Positions 36,907 through 45,629 of a DNA stretch of 64,000 nucleotides are shown here, in pieces. The position numbers and the translations under genes are program-made. The DNA lies in contig DOPM01000055.1 in assembly GCA_003513495.1 (NCBI GenBank), positions 62,001-126,000 on the forward strand. The letters run 5' to 3'. The notes under the pieces were generated by a model. That model had not been told where the DNA came from. It saw only the letters and a list, made by a program, of their open reading frames with translations, and did no database searches. Numbering within the stretch: the first letter of the stretch is position 1; each line of letters begins with the position of its first letter. This DNA comes from Desulfosporosinus sp. Its GTDB lineage: Bacteria; Bacillota; Desulfitobacteriia; Desulfitobacteriales; Desulfitobacteriaceae.

Positions 36907-37377
36907 TTATTTAGAGGTTTGTGCCGCCATCTTAACAGCATCAACAATTTTCTGATAGCCCGTACAACGGCACAAATTACCGGACAAACCACGTCGGATT
37001 TCTTCCTCACAAGGATCGGGAATTTTATCGAGAAGGGCTTTGGCCGCCAAGACCATGCCCGGGGTGCAATACCCGCACTGAATAGCTCCAACCTCGATGA
37101 AGGCTTGTTGAACAGGGTGAAGATGATCCTCTGTCCCTACTCCTTCAATGGTTAATATCTCTTTGCCGTCTGCTTGAAGGGCTAGAACTAAGCAAGAGTT
37201 AACAAGTTCTCCATCAAGAAGTACGCTGCAGGCACCGCAATCTCCCTCCCCACATCCTTCCTTTGTTCCTATAAGTCCCAGGACTTCCCGAAGGAGATAA
37301 AGCAAGGTCTGATGTTCTTCAATCTGAACGACAGCAGGGCTTCCGTTGACGGTTAATCGAACTGTTTTCGTAGCCAT
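36907..37377 (-). CDS. Xanthine dehydrogenase 2Fe-2S subunit
   Basis: A 156-residue electron-transfer subunit of a molybdenum hydroxylase. The plant-type 2Fe-2S motif is GCGEGDCGACSVLLDG with C at about 60, and the second cluster is formed by QCGYCTPGM and NLCRCTGYQ. AGGAGG precedes the ATG. It overlaps the FAD subunit gene by 25 bases and is the last gene in the operon; the catalytic subunit is encoded some 6 kb upstream, separated by the transporter genes. Confidence 0.93.
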   Translation of the reverse strand: MATKTVRLTVNGSPAVVQIEEHQTLLYLLREVLGLIGTKEGCGEGDCGACSVLLDGELVNSCLVLALQADGKEILTIEGVGTEDHLHPVQQAFIEVGAIQCGYCTPGMVLAAKALLDKIPDPCEEEIRRGLSGNLCRCTGYQKIVDAVKMAAQTSK

Positions 37378-38258
37378 TTTCCAGCCTCCTTTGAACTCTT
37401 AATTGTACGGAGTGCCTCTTGAAGTAACACTTGCGCAAGATAACGTCTGTATTCCTCAGATGCACGGAGGTCTGATATTGGCGCAATTTCGTTTTGTACG
37501 ATATTACTTGCCTCTTCGATTACCCTCTCATCAAGCATTCGACCCTCTAGAAACTCTTCAACTTTTCTTATGCGTACAGGTGTAGGAGCAATCGACCCAA
37601 ACGCTACACGAGCCTTTAAGCACTCAGCAGTATTCTCATCAAGTTCTATGCTAACAGCTAGATTCACCAGGGAAATAGCTAAAGCCTTACGAAGACCTGA
37701 CTTTAAAAAGATCGATTTTCTTTTAGGATTGATATTAATGCTAACCTTTTGAATCAGTTCATTAGGGCGAAGGTCTGTTTTACCCACTCCTAAGAAAAAG
37801 TCCGTCAAATCTACTTGCCGTTCCTTTAGTGTTCCCGAAGAATCTGCAGCGCTAAGGAGGGTAAGGAAGGCATCGTGGGCTAACAACGGAGGAGCACAAT
37901 CGGCGGCGGGAGAAGCACTCTGTAAATTCCCCCCCAGGGTTCCTCGGTTTCGTATTTGCGGGCTCCCTACAGCACTTGCCCCCATACTCAGTGCCGGACA
38001 ATACGTTTTAATAAGAGGATGGGCTTCAAGTTGAGAATGAGTCACTAGGGATCCAATTTCCAAGACCTGGCCCTTCAGTTGGATCGTTTTCCATGCTTCG
38101 AACCTTGATAAATCGACAAAACCTATCGGGGTAATTTTTCCCTTACGCAGGTCCACAAGGACATTCGTTCCTCCAGCAACCGGCAGATACTTCTCCTGTA
38201 GGCTTAAGATTTCGAGTGCTTGAGCGGGGGTCTCGGGGGAAAGAGTTCTAATACTCAT
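37353..38258 (-). CDS. Xanthine dehydrogenase FAD subunit
   Basis: A 301-residue CoxM/XdhB-type subunit. The FAD-binding segment KYLPVAGGTNVLVDLRKG lies near residue 30 and GASAVGSPQIRNRGTLGGNL near 100, followed by the C-terminal cluster domain. It passes electrons from the 2Fe-2S subunit to NAD or another acceptor. ATG at 38258 follows CGAGGAA; earlier in-frame starts lack a site and add residues unlike the family. Confidence 0.92.
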   Translation of the reverse strand: MSIRTLSPETPAQALEILSLQEKYLPVAGGTNVLVDLRKGKITPIGFVDLSRFEAWKTIQLKGQVLEIGSLVTHSQLEAHPLIKTYCPALSMGASAVGSPQIRNRGTLGGNLQSASPAADCAPPLLAHDAFLTLLSAADSSGTLKERQVDLTDFFLGVGKTDLRPNELIQKVSININPKRKSIFLKSGLRKALAISLVNLAVSIELDENTAECLKARVAFGSIAPTPVRIRKVEEFLEGRMLDERVIEEASNIVQNEIAPISDLRASEEYRRYLAQVLLQEALRTIKSSKEAGKWLRKQFD

Positions 38259-38343
38259 AATGCATTCCTCGATTAATGTTATTTCTTTTGCGGGGTTATT
38301 TTTGGCTATTTCCGACGTGTTTCCTAATCGTGTTTTTTTAAAT

Positions 38344-38799
38344 TTATTTCTTGATCTTCTTAAACTTCTCGATAAAACTTCCGTCAGCAATCTCTCGAAA
38401 GGCTTCCATATAATACTGTTGATCAAGGTAATACAATTTAACCTTCATCTTTTCGCCGGGCAAACGTGAGGCAACGGTAAATATAGCTTCTCCCGACCGC
38501 TTCCCTTCATCTAACGTGACGTTATCCAAGTAAATATAAAGCGGGGTGAGATAAGGATAGGACCGTTCATGGGCAAAATTCTTGACAAACTCATCCCGAC
38601 CTAACATCCCTTGGATTTCGGGCAGAAGATAAGAGTATAATTCCCTTGGATTATTGTCGTTGATGGCTTGGGCAAACCGATTTGCTTGCACTTGGGCTTG
38701 CACTTGACCCGGAGCATTCAAGCTGACAGTGCTAAGTAAAAGTAGGATACCGATGATAACAACTCTACCGATTCGAAGTCCGCCTTTTAAGCTCCTCAT
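38344..38799 (-). CDS. Secreted small protein within the purine operon
   Basis: A 151-residue protein with a signal peptide (IGRVVIIGILLLLSTVSL, cleavage likely after VQAQ or near it) and a mature domain whose pattern (RFAQAINDNNPRELYSYLLP, YYLDQQYYMEAF) is like NTF2/DUF4878-type lipoprotein folds. No lipobox Cys is present. Function is unknown. It sits between the ABC permease and FAD subunit genes, so it is co-transcribed and may assist purine uptake on the cell surface. Confidence 0.65.
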   Translation of the reverse strand: MRSLKGGLRIGRVVIIGILLLLSTVSLNAPGQVQAQVQANRFAQAINDNNPRELYSYLLPEIQGMLGRDEFVKNFAHERSYPYLTPLYIYLDNVTLDEGKRSGEAIFTVASRLPGEKMKVKLYYLDQQYYMEAFREIADGSFIEKFKKIKK

Positions 38800-38835
38800 T
38801 TAAGATAACCTCTTTTGTGTTATTTTCTTATTTCT

Positions 38836-39777
38836 TTAACGTTCAGATCGAGAATAAGGTAAGGTGTAGGCTGCCGGAAATTCAGCTTTCTTGGAAACAC
38901 TTAATAAGACCAGGATGGTTAAGACATAGGGCAACGCCAGCAGAAACTGATGAGGGATAGGGACACCAATTGCCTGAAGCCTCATTTGCAGGGCGCTGGC
39001 TCCCCCGAAGAGAAGCGCTGCACCTAAAGCTCTGTAGGGATTCCAACGTGCAAAGATGACTACCGCCACCGCAATGAATCCTCTGCCGGCAACCATCCCG
39101 TCGAGAAAGGTATTCATAAATCCAATCGAGAGAAAGGCTCCACCCAATCCTGCAAACGCACCACCGATCATAACACAGAGGTAGCGGACGAGGGTGACAT
39201 TAATTCCTTTTGAATCGGCAGCTCTAGGATTTTCCCCAACCGCGCGAACTTGAAGCCCGAAGGGGGTTTTCTCCAGAACGAAGGCTGAGCAAACAACGAG
39301 AAGAAGGGTAAGATAGACCATAATATTGTGATTAAAAAGTACCGGTCCAAGGAAAGGGATATCGGAGAGGAAGGGAATTTGGAGGGGGGCAAAGGATTCA
39401 ATTTGAGGAGGGAGCTTTTGAATTCCAAACATTTCCCGAAACAAAAACGTAGATAATCCCGTTCCTAATATAGTAAGGGCAGTCCCTGCAATAACTTGGT
39501 TGGCTTTTACCGTAATACTTAAAAAACCCATGATCAAGGAAAACGTGATTCCCGTAATCACCGCCGCTAAAAGTCCAAACCATAAGTTCTGGGTAAAAAA
39601 GGTTCCTCCAAAACCTGCTAGAGCACCCATAAGCATAATACCCTCAAGACCAAGATTAAGAATCCCTGAACGCTGTGTAAAGATTTCTCCTAAGGCTGGT
39701 AAGAGGATCGGAATACTCATTCTAATGGCTCCCGCGAGCAGACTAACGAGCCCCACGGTTAAAATGTCTGTTTGCAA
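38836..39777 (-). CDS. Nucleoside ABC transporter permease (second)
   Basis: A 313-residue permease of the BPD_transp_2 type with 8-9 helices, resembling NupQ/YufQ of BMP-type nucleoside importers. GLEGIMLMGALAGF near residue 43 and KGINVTLVRY, just after the AVGENPRAADS EAA-like loop, are family landmarks. TTG start at 39777 lies six bases after GGAGGG. It overlaps the first permease gene by 35 bases, so translation is coupled. Imports guanosine, inosine or related purines by family. Confidence 0.9.
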   Translation of the reverse strand: MQTDILTVGLVSLLAGAIRMSIPILLPALGEIFTQRSGILNLGLEGIMLMGALAGFGGTFFTQNLWFGLLAAVITGITFSLIMGFLSITVKANQVIAGTALTILGTGLSTFLFREMFGIQKLPPQIESFAPLQIPFLSDIPFLGPVLFNHNIMVYLTLLLVVCSAFVLEKTPFGLQVRAVGENPRAADSKGINVTLVRYLCVMIGGAFAGLGGAFLSIGFMNTFLDGMVAGRGFIAVAVVIFARWNPYRALGAALLFGGASALQMRLQAIGVPIPHQFLLALPYVLTILVLLSVSKKAEFPAAYTLPYSRSER

Positions 39778-40813
39778 CGTTATCCCTCCATTGGGTGTAA
39801 ACCACCCGGCTTATTACGAAGACAATAACCAAACCCTGTATGACAGTTATCAAGGAGAAAGGTATTCCCTCCATGAGTTGCATAGTGTTTCCCCCTACCA
39901 GCAAGGCTGCAAAGAAAAACGAGGAGACGGCAATTCCAAAAGGATTTAGATTTCCGAGTAAGGCAATAACGATGGCTAGGTTTCCATAGCCTGAGGAGAT
40001 ATTATCTAACAGTCGATATTGAACACCCACCACTTCTCCCCAACCGGCAACCCCGCAAAGACCTGCCGAGATGACCATCGTCAGGATGATTGTTTTGGAG
40101 ACGTTGATCCCACAGTACTTAGCTGCCTCTTCGTTCTCTCCTACTAGATCAATCCGAAACCCTAGGCTGGAGCGCCAGAATAAATAACCTAGTAGAACGA
40201 TCATTAAGGCGATAAGGATTCCCACATGGAGACGTGTTCCGCTCAGAATAATGGGTAACTGATACTGCTGGGCGAGCAAAGACGTTTGCGGAAAACCATG
40301 TCCATCGGGATCAATCATCGGATACCGAATTAGCCAGCTTAAAAGATAGCTCGCGACGTAGTTCAGCATTAGGGTCGTAATAACTTCATTGGCGTTAAAT
40401 TTTGCCCTCAGATATCCGGCTAAGCCTCCCCAAAGCGCCCCCCCAAGAAACGCCGCTAAAAAGGATACGGGCAAGACAATAAACCCAGGCAAATTTAGGT
40501 TTAAAGCGACGAAGGCAGCGAATATAGCACCTAAGGTAAACTGTCCATCTCCCCCGATATTCCAGACTTGGCTCTTGAAGGCAACTGAGATTCCTAAGGC
40601 CATTACCATCAGTGGGGCTGTCTTAATGAGCACTTCCGCTATTCGGCTTGGTGAGCCAAAGGCACTAGTGAGCAGGGTAGAAAAAGCTTCAATCGGAGAA
40701 TGGCTTGAAAACAGGAGCAATAAGGCACTGACTCCGAAAGCGAGAGCTATCGTGACAACTGCGGGTAGGACACTGTGGCAAAACCCTTTGACGATACCGT
40801 TTTCCTTTAACAT
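39743..40813 (-). CDS. Nucleoside ABC transporter permease (first)
   Basis: A 356-residue permease resembling NupP/YufP, with about nine helices. VWNIGGDGQFTLGAIFAAF and KFNANEVITTLMLNYVASYL are family landmarks, and VGENEEAAKYCGINVSKTI is the ATPase-contacting loop. The ATG overlaps the stop of the ATPase gene. It forms a heterodimeric channel with the second permease. Confidence 0.9.
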   Translation of the reverse strand: MLKENGIVKGFCHSVLPAVVTIALAFGVSALLLLFSSHSPIEAFSTLLTSAFGSPSRIAEVLIKTAPLMVMALGISVAFKSQVWNIGGDGQFTLGAIFAAFVALNLNLPGFIVLPVSFLAAFLGGALWGGLAGYLRAKFNANEVITTLMLNYVASYLLSWLIRYPMIDPDGHGFPQTSLLAQQYQLPIILSGTRLHVGILIALMIVLLGYLFWRSSLGFRIDLVGENEEAAKYCGINVSKTIILTMVISAGLCGVAGWGEVVGVQYRLLDNISSGYGNLAIVIALLGNLNPFGIAVSSFFFAALLVGGNTMQLMEGIPFSLITVIQGLVIVFVISRVVYTQWRDNVANRHFNRGAR

Positions 40814-42333
40814 ACTTCCACCTCTTCAGTCCTTACCCCAGCCATAAGCAGACCGATTTCCTCTACACTGGCATTTCGTCCAAGGATGCCCATGATTTGC
40901 CCATCATACAGCACGGCAATCCGATCCGATAGCTGCAAAATTTCTTCTAAGTCGGCTGAAATCAGTAACACTCCTGCACCCTTGGCTGATTCCTCAAGGA
41001 GCTTTTGACGAACATACTCTGTTGCTCCAATATCTAATCCTCGAGTGGGTTGATTAGCAATAATAATCTCCGGCTTGGAACTTAATTCCCGGGCCAATAT
41101 GACCTTTTGTTGATTCCCGCCGGAAAGATCCTTCACTTTCGTATGCACGCCATTGGCTTTGATAGCGTACTCTTCCATGAGCCGTTCAGCGTTTTTTTTG
41201 ATCGCCCTAAAGTTGAGCAGACCACGGCTAGAAAAACCCGATTGGCTAAAATTTTTGAGGATTAAGTTCCTTGCGATACCCATATTCATCGCTAAGCCAG
41301 TCTTGTGGCGATCTTCAGGAATATGAGCGATTCCTTCATTAATAAAGGTTTTAGGACTCGATCTGTTAAGTTCTTTGCCGTTTAAACAGATTTCTCCCGA
41401 GGTCGTTGGCCTTAATCCTGTGAGAACTTCACAAAGCTCTTTCTGTCCATTGCCATCCACTCCGGCAAAGCCCAAGATTTCCCCAGCACTTATGGAAAAG
41501 GAAACCTCCTTCAAGGCAGGAAGACCTTTATCATTTCGCGCTCCTAGATGATTAACCATTAGCTTTGTTGCCCCGGTTTTCAAAGTTTCGTGTTTAAAGT
41601 TGAATAGAACATCTCGACCTACCATCATACTCGTGAGGTCACGCTTGGTGGTCTCAGCGGTTACCTGAGCTTGGCCGACGAGACGACCATCCCGTAAAAC
41701 AGTTACCTCATCAACAATGGCTAAGATTTCTTCTAATTTATGGCTAATCAGAATAACGGACTTTCCGTCGTTCCGCATCATTCTCAATATTCCAAATAGC
41801 TCCTGGGCTTCATTCGGGGTTAATACTGCGGTAGGCTCATCCAGAATCAGAATTTCTGCCCCACGGTAAAGCGCTGAGAGGATCTCAACGCGTTGTTGTT
41901 CACCGACTGAAAGCTGCCAAATCTTAGCTTTCGGTTCTAAATTTAAATTAAAGCGTTTGGAAAGAGCAAGGAGTTCTCGTTCCACTCGATCCGTATCGAG
42001 AAACGGGCCCCGTTTCGAGGAGAGCCCCAGCATGATGTTTTCCACTACTGTCATCGGACGTACAAGCATAAAGTGTTGATGAACCATTCCAACCCCTAGG
42101 CTCATCGCCTTTTGAGGACTATCGATTCGAACGTTTTTGCCGTTAATAAAGATCTTGCCGCTTTCCGGCTGGTAAAGGCCATAGAGGCAATTCATGAGTG
42201 TAGTTTTTCCGGCTCCATTTTCTCCAAGTAGTCCATGGATTGAACCTTTTTTCAAGTTAAAGTTAACCTTATCATTGGCGGCTACTTTTTTGAAGACTTT
42301 GGTAATCTCTCGCATTTCAACGGCTAAATCCAT
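40807..42333 (-). CDS. Nucleoside ABC transporter ATPase
   Basis: A 508-residue double ATPase like NupO/YufO and RbsA. The first half has Walker A GENGAGKTTL, signature LSVGEQQRVEIL and Walker B LILDEPTAVLTP; the second half has VDGNGQKEL in place of Walker A, signature LSGGNQQKVILAREL and NQPTRGLD. The degenerate second Walker A is normal for this family. It powers uptake through the two permeases. Confidence 0.93.
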   Translation of the reverse strand: MDLAVEMREITKVFKKVAANDKVNFNLKKGSIHGLLGENGAGKTTLMNCLYGLYQPESGKIFINGKNVRIDSPQKAMSLGVGMVHQHFMLVRPMTVVENIMLGLSSKRGPFLDTDRVERELLALSKRFNLNLEPKAKIWQLSVGEQQRVEILSALYRGAEILILDEPTAVLTPNEAQELFGILRMMRNDGKSVILISHKLEEILAIVDEVTVLRDGRLVGQAQVTAETTKRDLTSMMVGRDVLFNFKHETLKTGATKLMVNHLGARNDKGLPALKEVSFSISAGEILGFAGVDGNGQKELCEVLTGLRPTTSGEICLNGKELNRSSPKTFINEGIAHIPEDRHKTGLAMNMGIARNLILKNFSQSGFSSRGLLNFRAIKKNAERLMEEYAIKANGVHTKVKDLSGGNQQKVILARELSSKPEIIIANQPTRGLDIGATEYVRQKLLEESAKGAGVLLISADLEEILQLSDRIAVLYDGQIMGILGRNASVEEIGLLMAGVRTEEVEVC

Positions 42334-42392
42334 TCTGTTCCTACCCCCTCATGTAGACGAGCGGGACCTGGACCCCAGGCCCCGCAGGAGAA

Positions 42393-43433
42393 TTACTTTG
42401 CGAATTTGGGCATTTCAATTTTATTGTCGATAAAATCCTTCTTGACGGCTTCAAGTTTTGCTTTGACCTCTGCCGGAACTTGGCTATCCAGACCGTGAAA
42501 GGGCGCAACTGTAACTCCACCATTGGCAACGGTTAACATGTACTTTTTATCCGTTCTGTTCGTAAAGTTGTTATTTAAAATATCGTCGATCATCTGCTTA
42601 ATAACCGGTGTCCAGTTGTAGATAATTCCTGATAAAACATAATCAGGCACTAAAACGTTTTGATCAGCTACATTTCCTAAGACAAACTTCTTCTTTTCTT
42701 TAGCAGCATCAACAGCACCAAGTCCAATTCCATCCCCAGAATGCCAGATGACATCTGCACCAGCATCGTACATCGACATGGCGCCTTCTTTAGCCTTCGC
42801 AGCATCACGCCAGTCACCTGTGTAGAGTTCTTGGATCTGAATGCTTGGATTAACCTTTTTTGCAGCAAATTTGAAGGCCTCATGTCCGCGATAGATTTCG
42901 ACAGCATCGGCGCCACCTACAACCCCAAGCTTATTGGTTTTGGTCATAAGTCCCGCAAGGGTTCCCATGAGATATCCTCCGTCTTCCAGCTGAACATCGT
43001 AAAGACAGGTATTGGCAGCGGTTTTATAGCCAGTTCCTAAGGCAAACTTTGTGTTGGGGAATTCCGCAGCAACCTTGATAATCGGTTCTTGGAATTGGAA
43101 TCCATGGCCCATGATGAGATCGAATCCTTGAGTTGCAAAATCACGTAAAGCAGGTTCAATATTTGCAACTTCATAAACGTTTTCTGAGTAGGTTACTTTG
43201 ATTTTTCCGGCATAGTCTTTTTCTAAAGACTTCATGCCTTCATACATAGCTTGGTTCCAGGAAACATCATCCACTTTACCGGGGAGAATTAAGGCAACCT
43301 TTAAAGGATTAACCCCGGAATCCTTTGAAGCATCTGTTGATTTCGAAGCAGGAGCTGACGAACCCCCACACCCTGTGACCAGTAAACTAATTACCAACAT
43401 GACGATACATAACAGACTGAATTTCTTTTTCAT
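42393..43433 (-). CDS. BMP-family nucleoside-binding lipoprotein
   Basis: A 346-residue solute-binding lipoprotein. Signal peptide with lipobox LLVTGCGG; the linker is Ser/Ala/Lys-rich. The mature part has SWNQAMYEGMKSLEKDY, IMGHGFQFQEPI and KLGVVGGADAVEIYRGHEAF, typical of BmpA/Med/NupN proteins that bind purine nucleosides. AGAGGAGAG precedes the ATG. It stands first among the transporter genes. Confidence 0.93.
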   Translation of the reverse strand: MKKKFSLLCIVMLVISLLVTGCGGSSAPASKSTDASKDSGVNPLKVALILPGKVDDVSWNQAMYEGMKSLEKDYAGKIKVTYSENVYEVANIEPALRDFATQGFDLIMGHGFQFQEPIIKVAAEFPNTKFALGTGYKTAANTCLYDVQLEDGGYLMGTLAGLMTKTNKLGVVGGADAVEIYRGHEAFKFAAKKVNPSIQIQELYTGDWRDAAKAKEGAMSMYDAGADVIWHSGDGIGLGAVDAAKEKKKFVLGNVADQNVLVPDYVLSGIIYNWTPVIKQMIDDILNNNFTNRTDKKYMLTVANGGVTVAPFHGLDSQVPAEVKAKLEAVKKDFIDNKIEMPKFAK

Positions 43434-43493
43434 TCGATCTTCTCTCCTCTTAGATTAAAATTTTGGGTTTGGTTTTTCCCTTAGTGGTTGGTT

Positions 43494-45617
43494 TCAATCA
43501 CTCCCTTTTAGTTTTTTTATTAAATGCTTCACAAGTTTCTCGCGAGAGATAGGAAGCTCGGAAACAGAATGTTGAACAACATCACTCACTGCAGCAGCAA
43601 TCGCGGGCGAAATCACAACGGTGCCAACTTCAGCAGCTCCTTTAAGCCCCATGGGACCTGATTCCTCATATTCGGTAACACTGACAGCAGTGATCGACGG
43701 AGAATCTAAACTGGTTGGAATTAAATAGGTTGCTAGACTTGTGGTTTGGGGAATCCCTTGGTTAAATTGCAGATTTTCGGTTAAGGCGTAACCTGCTCCC
43801 ATGACGATTCCCCCCTGGATTTGTCCCTCTAAGGCGGTGGGGTTAATCACTCTGCCGGCCTCAGTCACCGCGAATACATCGAGAAGTTCGATTTCACCGG
43901 TTTTTAGTACCCGAACCTTGGCGGCTTGAGCAATAAAGGTATACATGCTGTGCGGTAAGCCAATCCCAAGGTTCGATTTTTTAACTTCCGGAAAAACTGC
44001 TTCCCCAATGCCTTTGGGATTAAGGACGCCAGATTGTCTTTGTCGTTTCAAATCCTCGATGGCCTGAAGCAGGGCATTTCCACAGATATATGAGGTTCGA
44101 GAGGCAGCCGTTGAACCACATTCATGCGTCAGAGCCGTATCCCCCATCACGATTTTTATCCGATCAGGAGTCACCTGGAGGGCCTCGGCGGCTAACTGGA
44201 CAAAGAGCGTGTTACTCCCTTGACCAATCTCGACAGTGCCAATCTTTAACTCATAGGTATCATCGGCTAAACTCTGAATTTCGACTTTGGCTTGATCCAA
44301 AATTCCCTTCCCCAATCCACAGCTTAAATAGCCAGCGGCCATTCCGTAGCCAATGAAAGGATCGGTGTTACTCAATCGTTCTTGCCAAAGCGATGAATTT
44401 TCTAATAACGTTAAGGCTTCTTTAAGTCCAACGGTATGCTCCATGGAATGACCGAGACTCCCTTCTGCACCTTTATATAAAGCATTAAGGTATCTCAGTT
44501 GGACCGGATCGATCTTCAGCATCTTTGCGGCCCTATTCAGAAGGGTTTCCATGGCAAAGGCGGTTTGCGGAGCGCCAAATCCACGCATCGCACTGGCAGG
44601 GGGTTTATTGGTATAACAGAGATACCCCTCCAGAGAAACATGATCGATGACATAAGGTCCAGCGGCATGTTCGATTCCTAATCCCAGGACAGCCGGCCCC
44701 AATGCTGCATAGGCTCCCGTATCATAGTGGATGATTCCCTGATAAGCGGTAATCCGTCCGGATGGTTCAAAACCCACCTTTATTTGAATCCTTGCGGCAT
44801 GTCGTTTATAGGTCGTGGCTAGGGATTCTTCCCGAGTAAAAACTAATTTGGCAGGTCTGCCTGTCTTTTGGGTCACTAACGCTAAATAAAGTTGAACCGT
44901 GTTTCCGTCCTTGCCCCCGAATCCACCCCCGATAGTTGCGGCATGGACTCGAATCTTCTCGAGAGGAATCCCCAAACAGCGGGAAATTTCCTCACGATCA
45001 TAAAACGGATTCTGAGTACCGACAATAAGGTTTAACATCCCGTCCTCATTAAGAAATGACACTCCTGCCTCTCGCTCGAGATAAAGGTGATCCACCACCG
45101 GAACATAAAACTCATCTTCAAGAACAAGAAAACTATCCCTTAAGGCTTGTTCAGGCATTCCCTTCGTAAAGGGAATATGTAACAAGAGGTTGCCCCCTTC
45201 ATGTATAGCTGGGCTACTCTCGCCTAGGGCTTGGACCGGATCCTCAATAACCGGAAGGGCTTCGTAATACACTTTAATCAACCCAGCATACTGACTGGCC
45301 TTTTCTGGAGTATCGGCGGCGATTAGTGCTAGGGGTTCACCATAGTAGCGAACTTTTTCCTTAGCAAATATCGGTTGGTCTTTAAGTATGCTTCCGAAAC
45401 TATTTTCCAGGACATCGTCTGCTGTAAAACAGTAGACACCTCCAACTCCCCGGCAAGGTGTTGTATCGAAGGCAAGGATGTTGGCATGGGGTTCTGTTGC
45501 GCGAACCAGTTTAAGATATAACATGTTGGGCAAGGAATAATCACTGGGGTAACGGACTTGCCCCGTAGCCTTTGCGACTCCATCGATTCGAGGTATCGAG
45601 CTTCCAACGATGTTCAA
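43494..45617 (-). CDS. Xanthine dehydrogenase molybdenum-binding subunit
   Basis: The 707-residue catalytic subunit. Landmarks: ATGQVRYPSDY at the N terminus, GGGFGGKDGN (about 230) and AMRGFGAPQTAF (about 345) contacting the molybdopterin, EIGQGSNTLF, and the catalytic Glu in GLKGAAEVGT (about 660). It would hydroxylate hypoxanthine and xanthine to urate; the exact purine is inferred from neighbouring adenine deaminase and nucleoside importer. TTG at 45617 is used because GAGAGGTG lies upstream. It is split from its FAD and 2Fe-2S partners by five genes. Confidence 0.92.
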   Translation of the reverse strand: MNIVGSSIPRIDGVAKATGQVRYPSDYSLPNMLYLKLVRATEPHANILAFDTTPCRGVGGVYCFTADDVLENSFGSILKDQPIFAKEKVRYYGEPLALIAADTPEKASQYAGLIKVYYEALPVIEDPVQALGESSPAIHEGGNLLLHIPFTKGMPEQALRDSFLVLEDEFYVPVVDHLYLEREAGVSFLNEDGMLNLIVGTQNPFYDREEISRCLGIPLEKIRVHAATIGGGFGGKDGNTVQLYLALVTQKTGRPAKLVFTREESLATTYKRHAARIQIKVGFEPSGRITAYQGIIHYDTGAYAALGPAVLGLGIEHAAGPYVIDHVSLEGYLCYTNKPPASAMRGFGAPQTAFAMETLLNRAAKMLKIDPVQLRYLNALYKGAEGSLGHSMEHTVGLKEALTLLENSSLWQERLSNTDPFIGYGMAAGYLSCGLGKGILDQAKVEIQSLADDTYELKIGTVEIGQGSNTLFVQLAAEALQVTPDRIKIVMGDTALTHECGSTAASRTSYICGNALLQAIEDLKRQRQSGVLNPKGIGEAVFPEVKKSNLGIGLPHSMYTFIAQAAKVRVLKTGEIELLDVFAVTEAGRVINPTALEGQIQGGIVMGAGYALTENLQFNQGIPQTTSLATYLIPTSLDSPSITAVSVTEYEESGPMGLKGAAEVGTVVISPAIAAAVSDVVQHSVSELPISREKLVKHLIKKLKGSD

Positions 45618-45629
45618 GATATTCACCTC

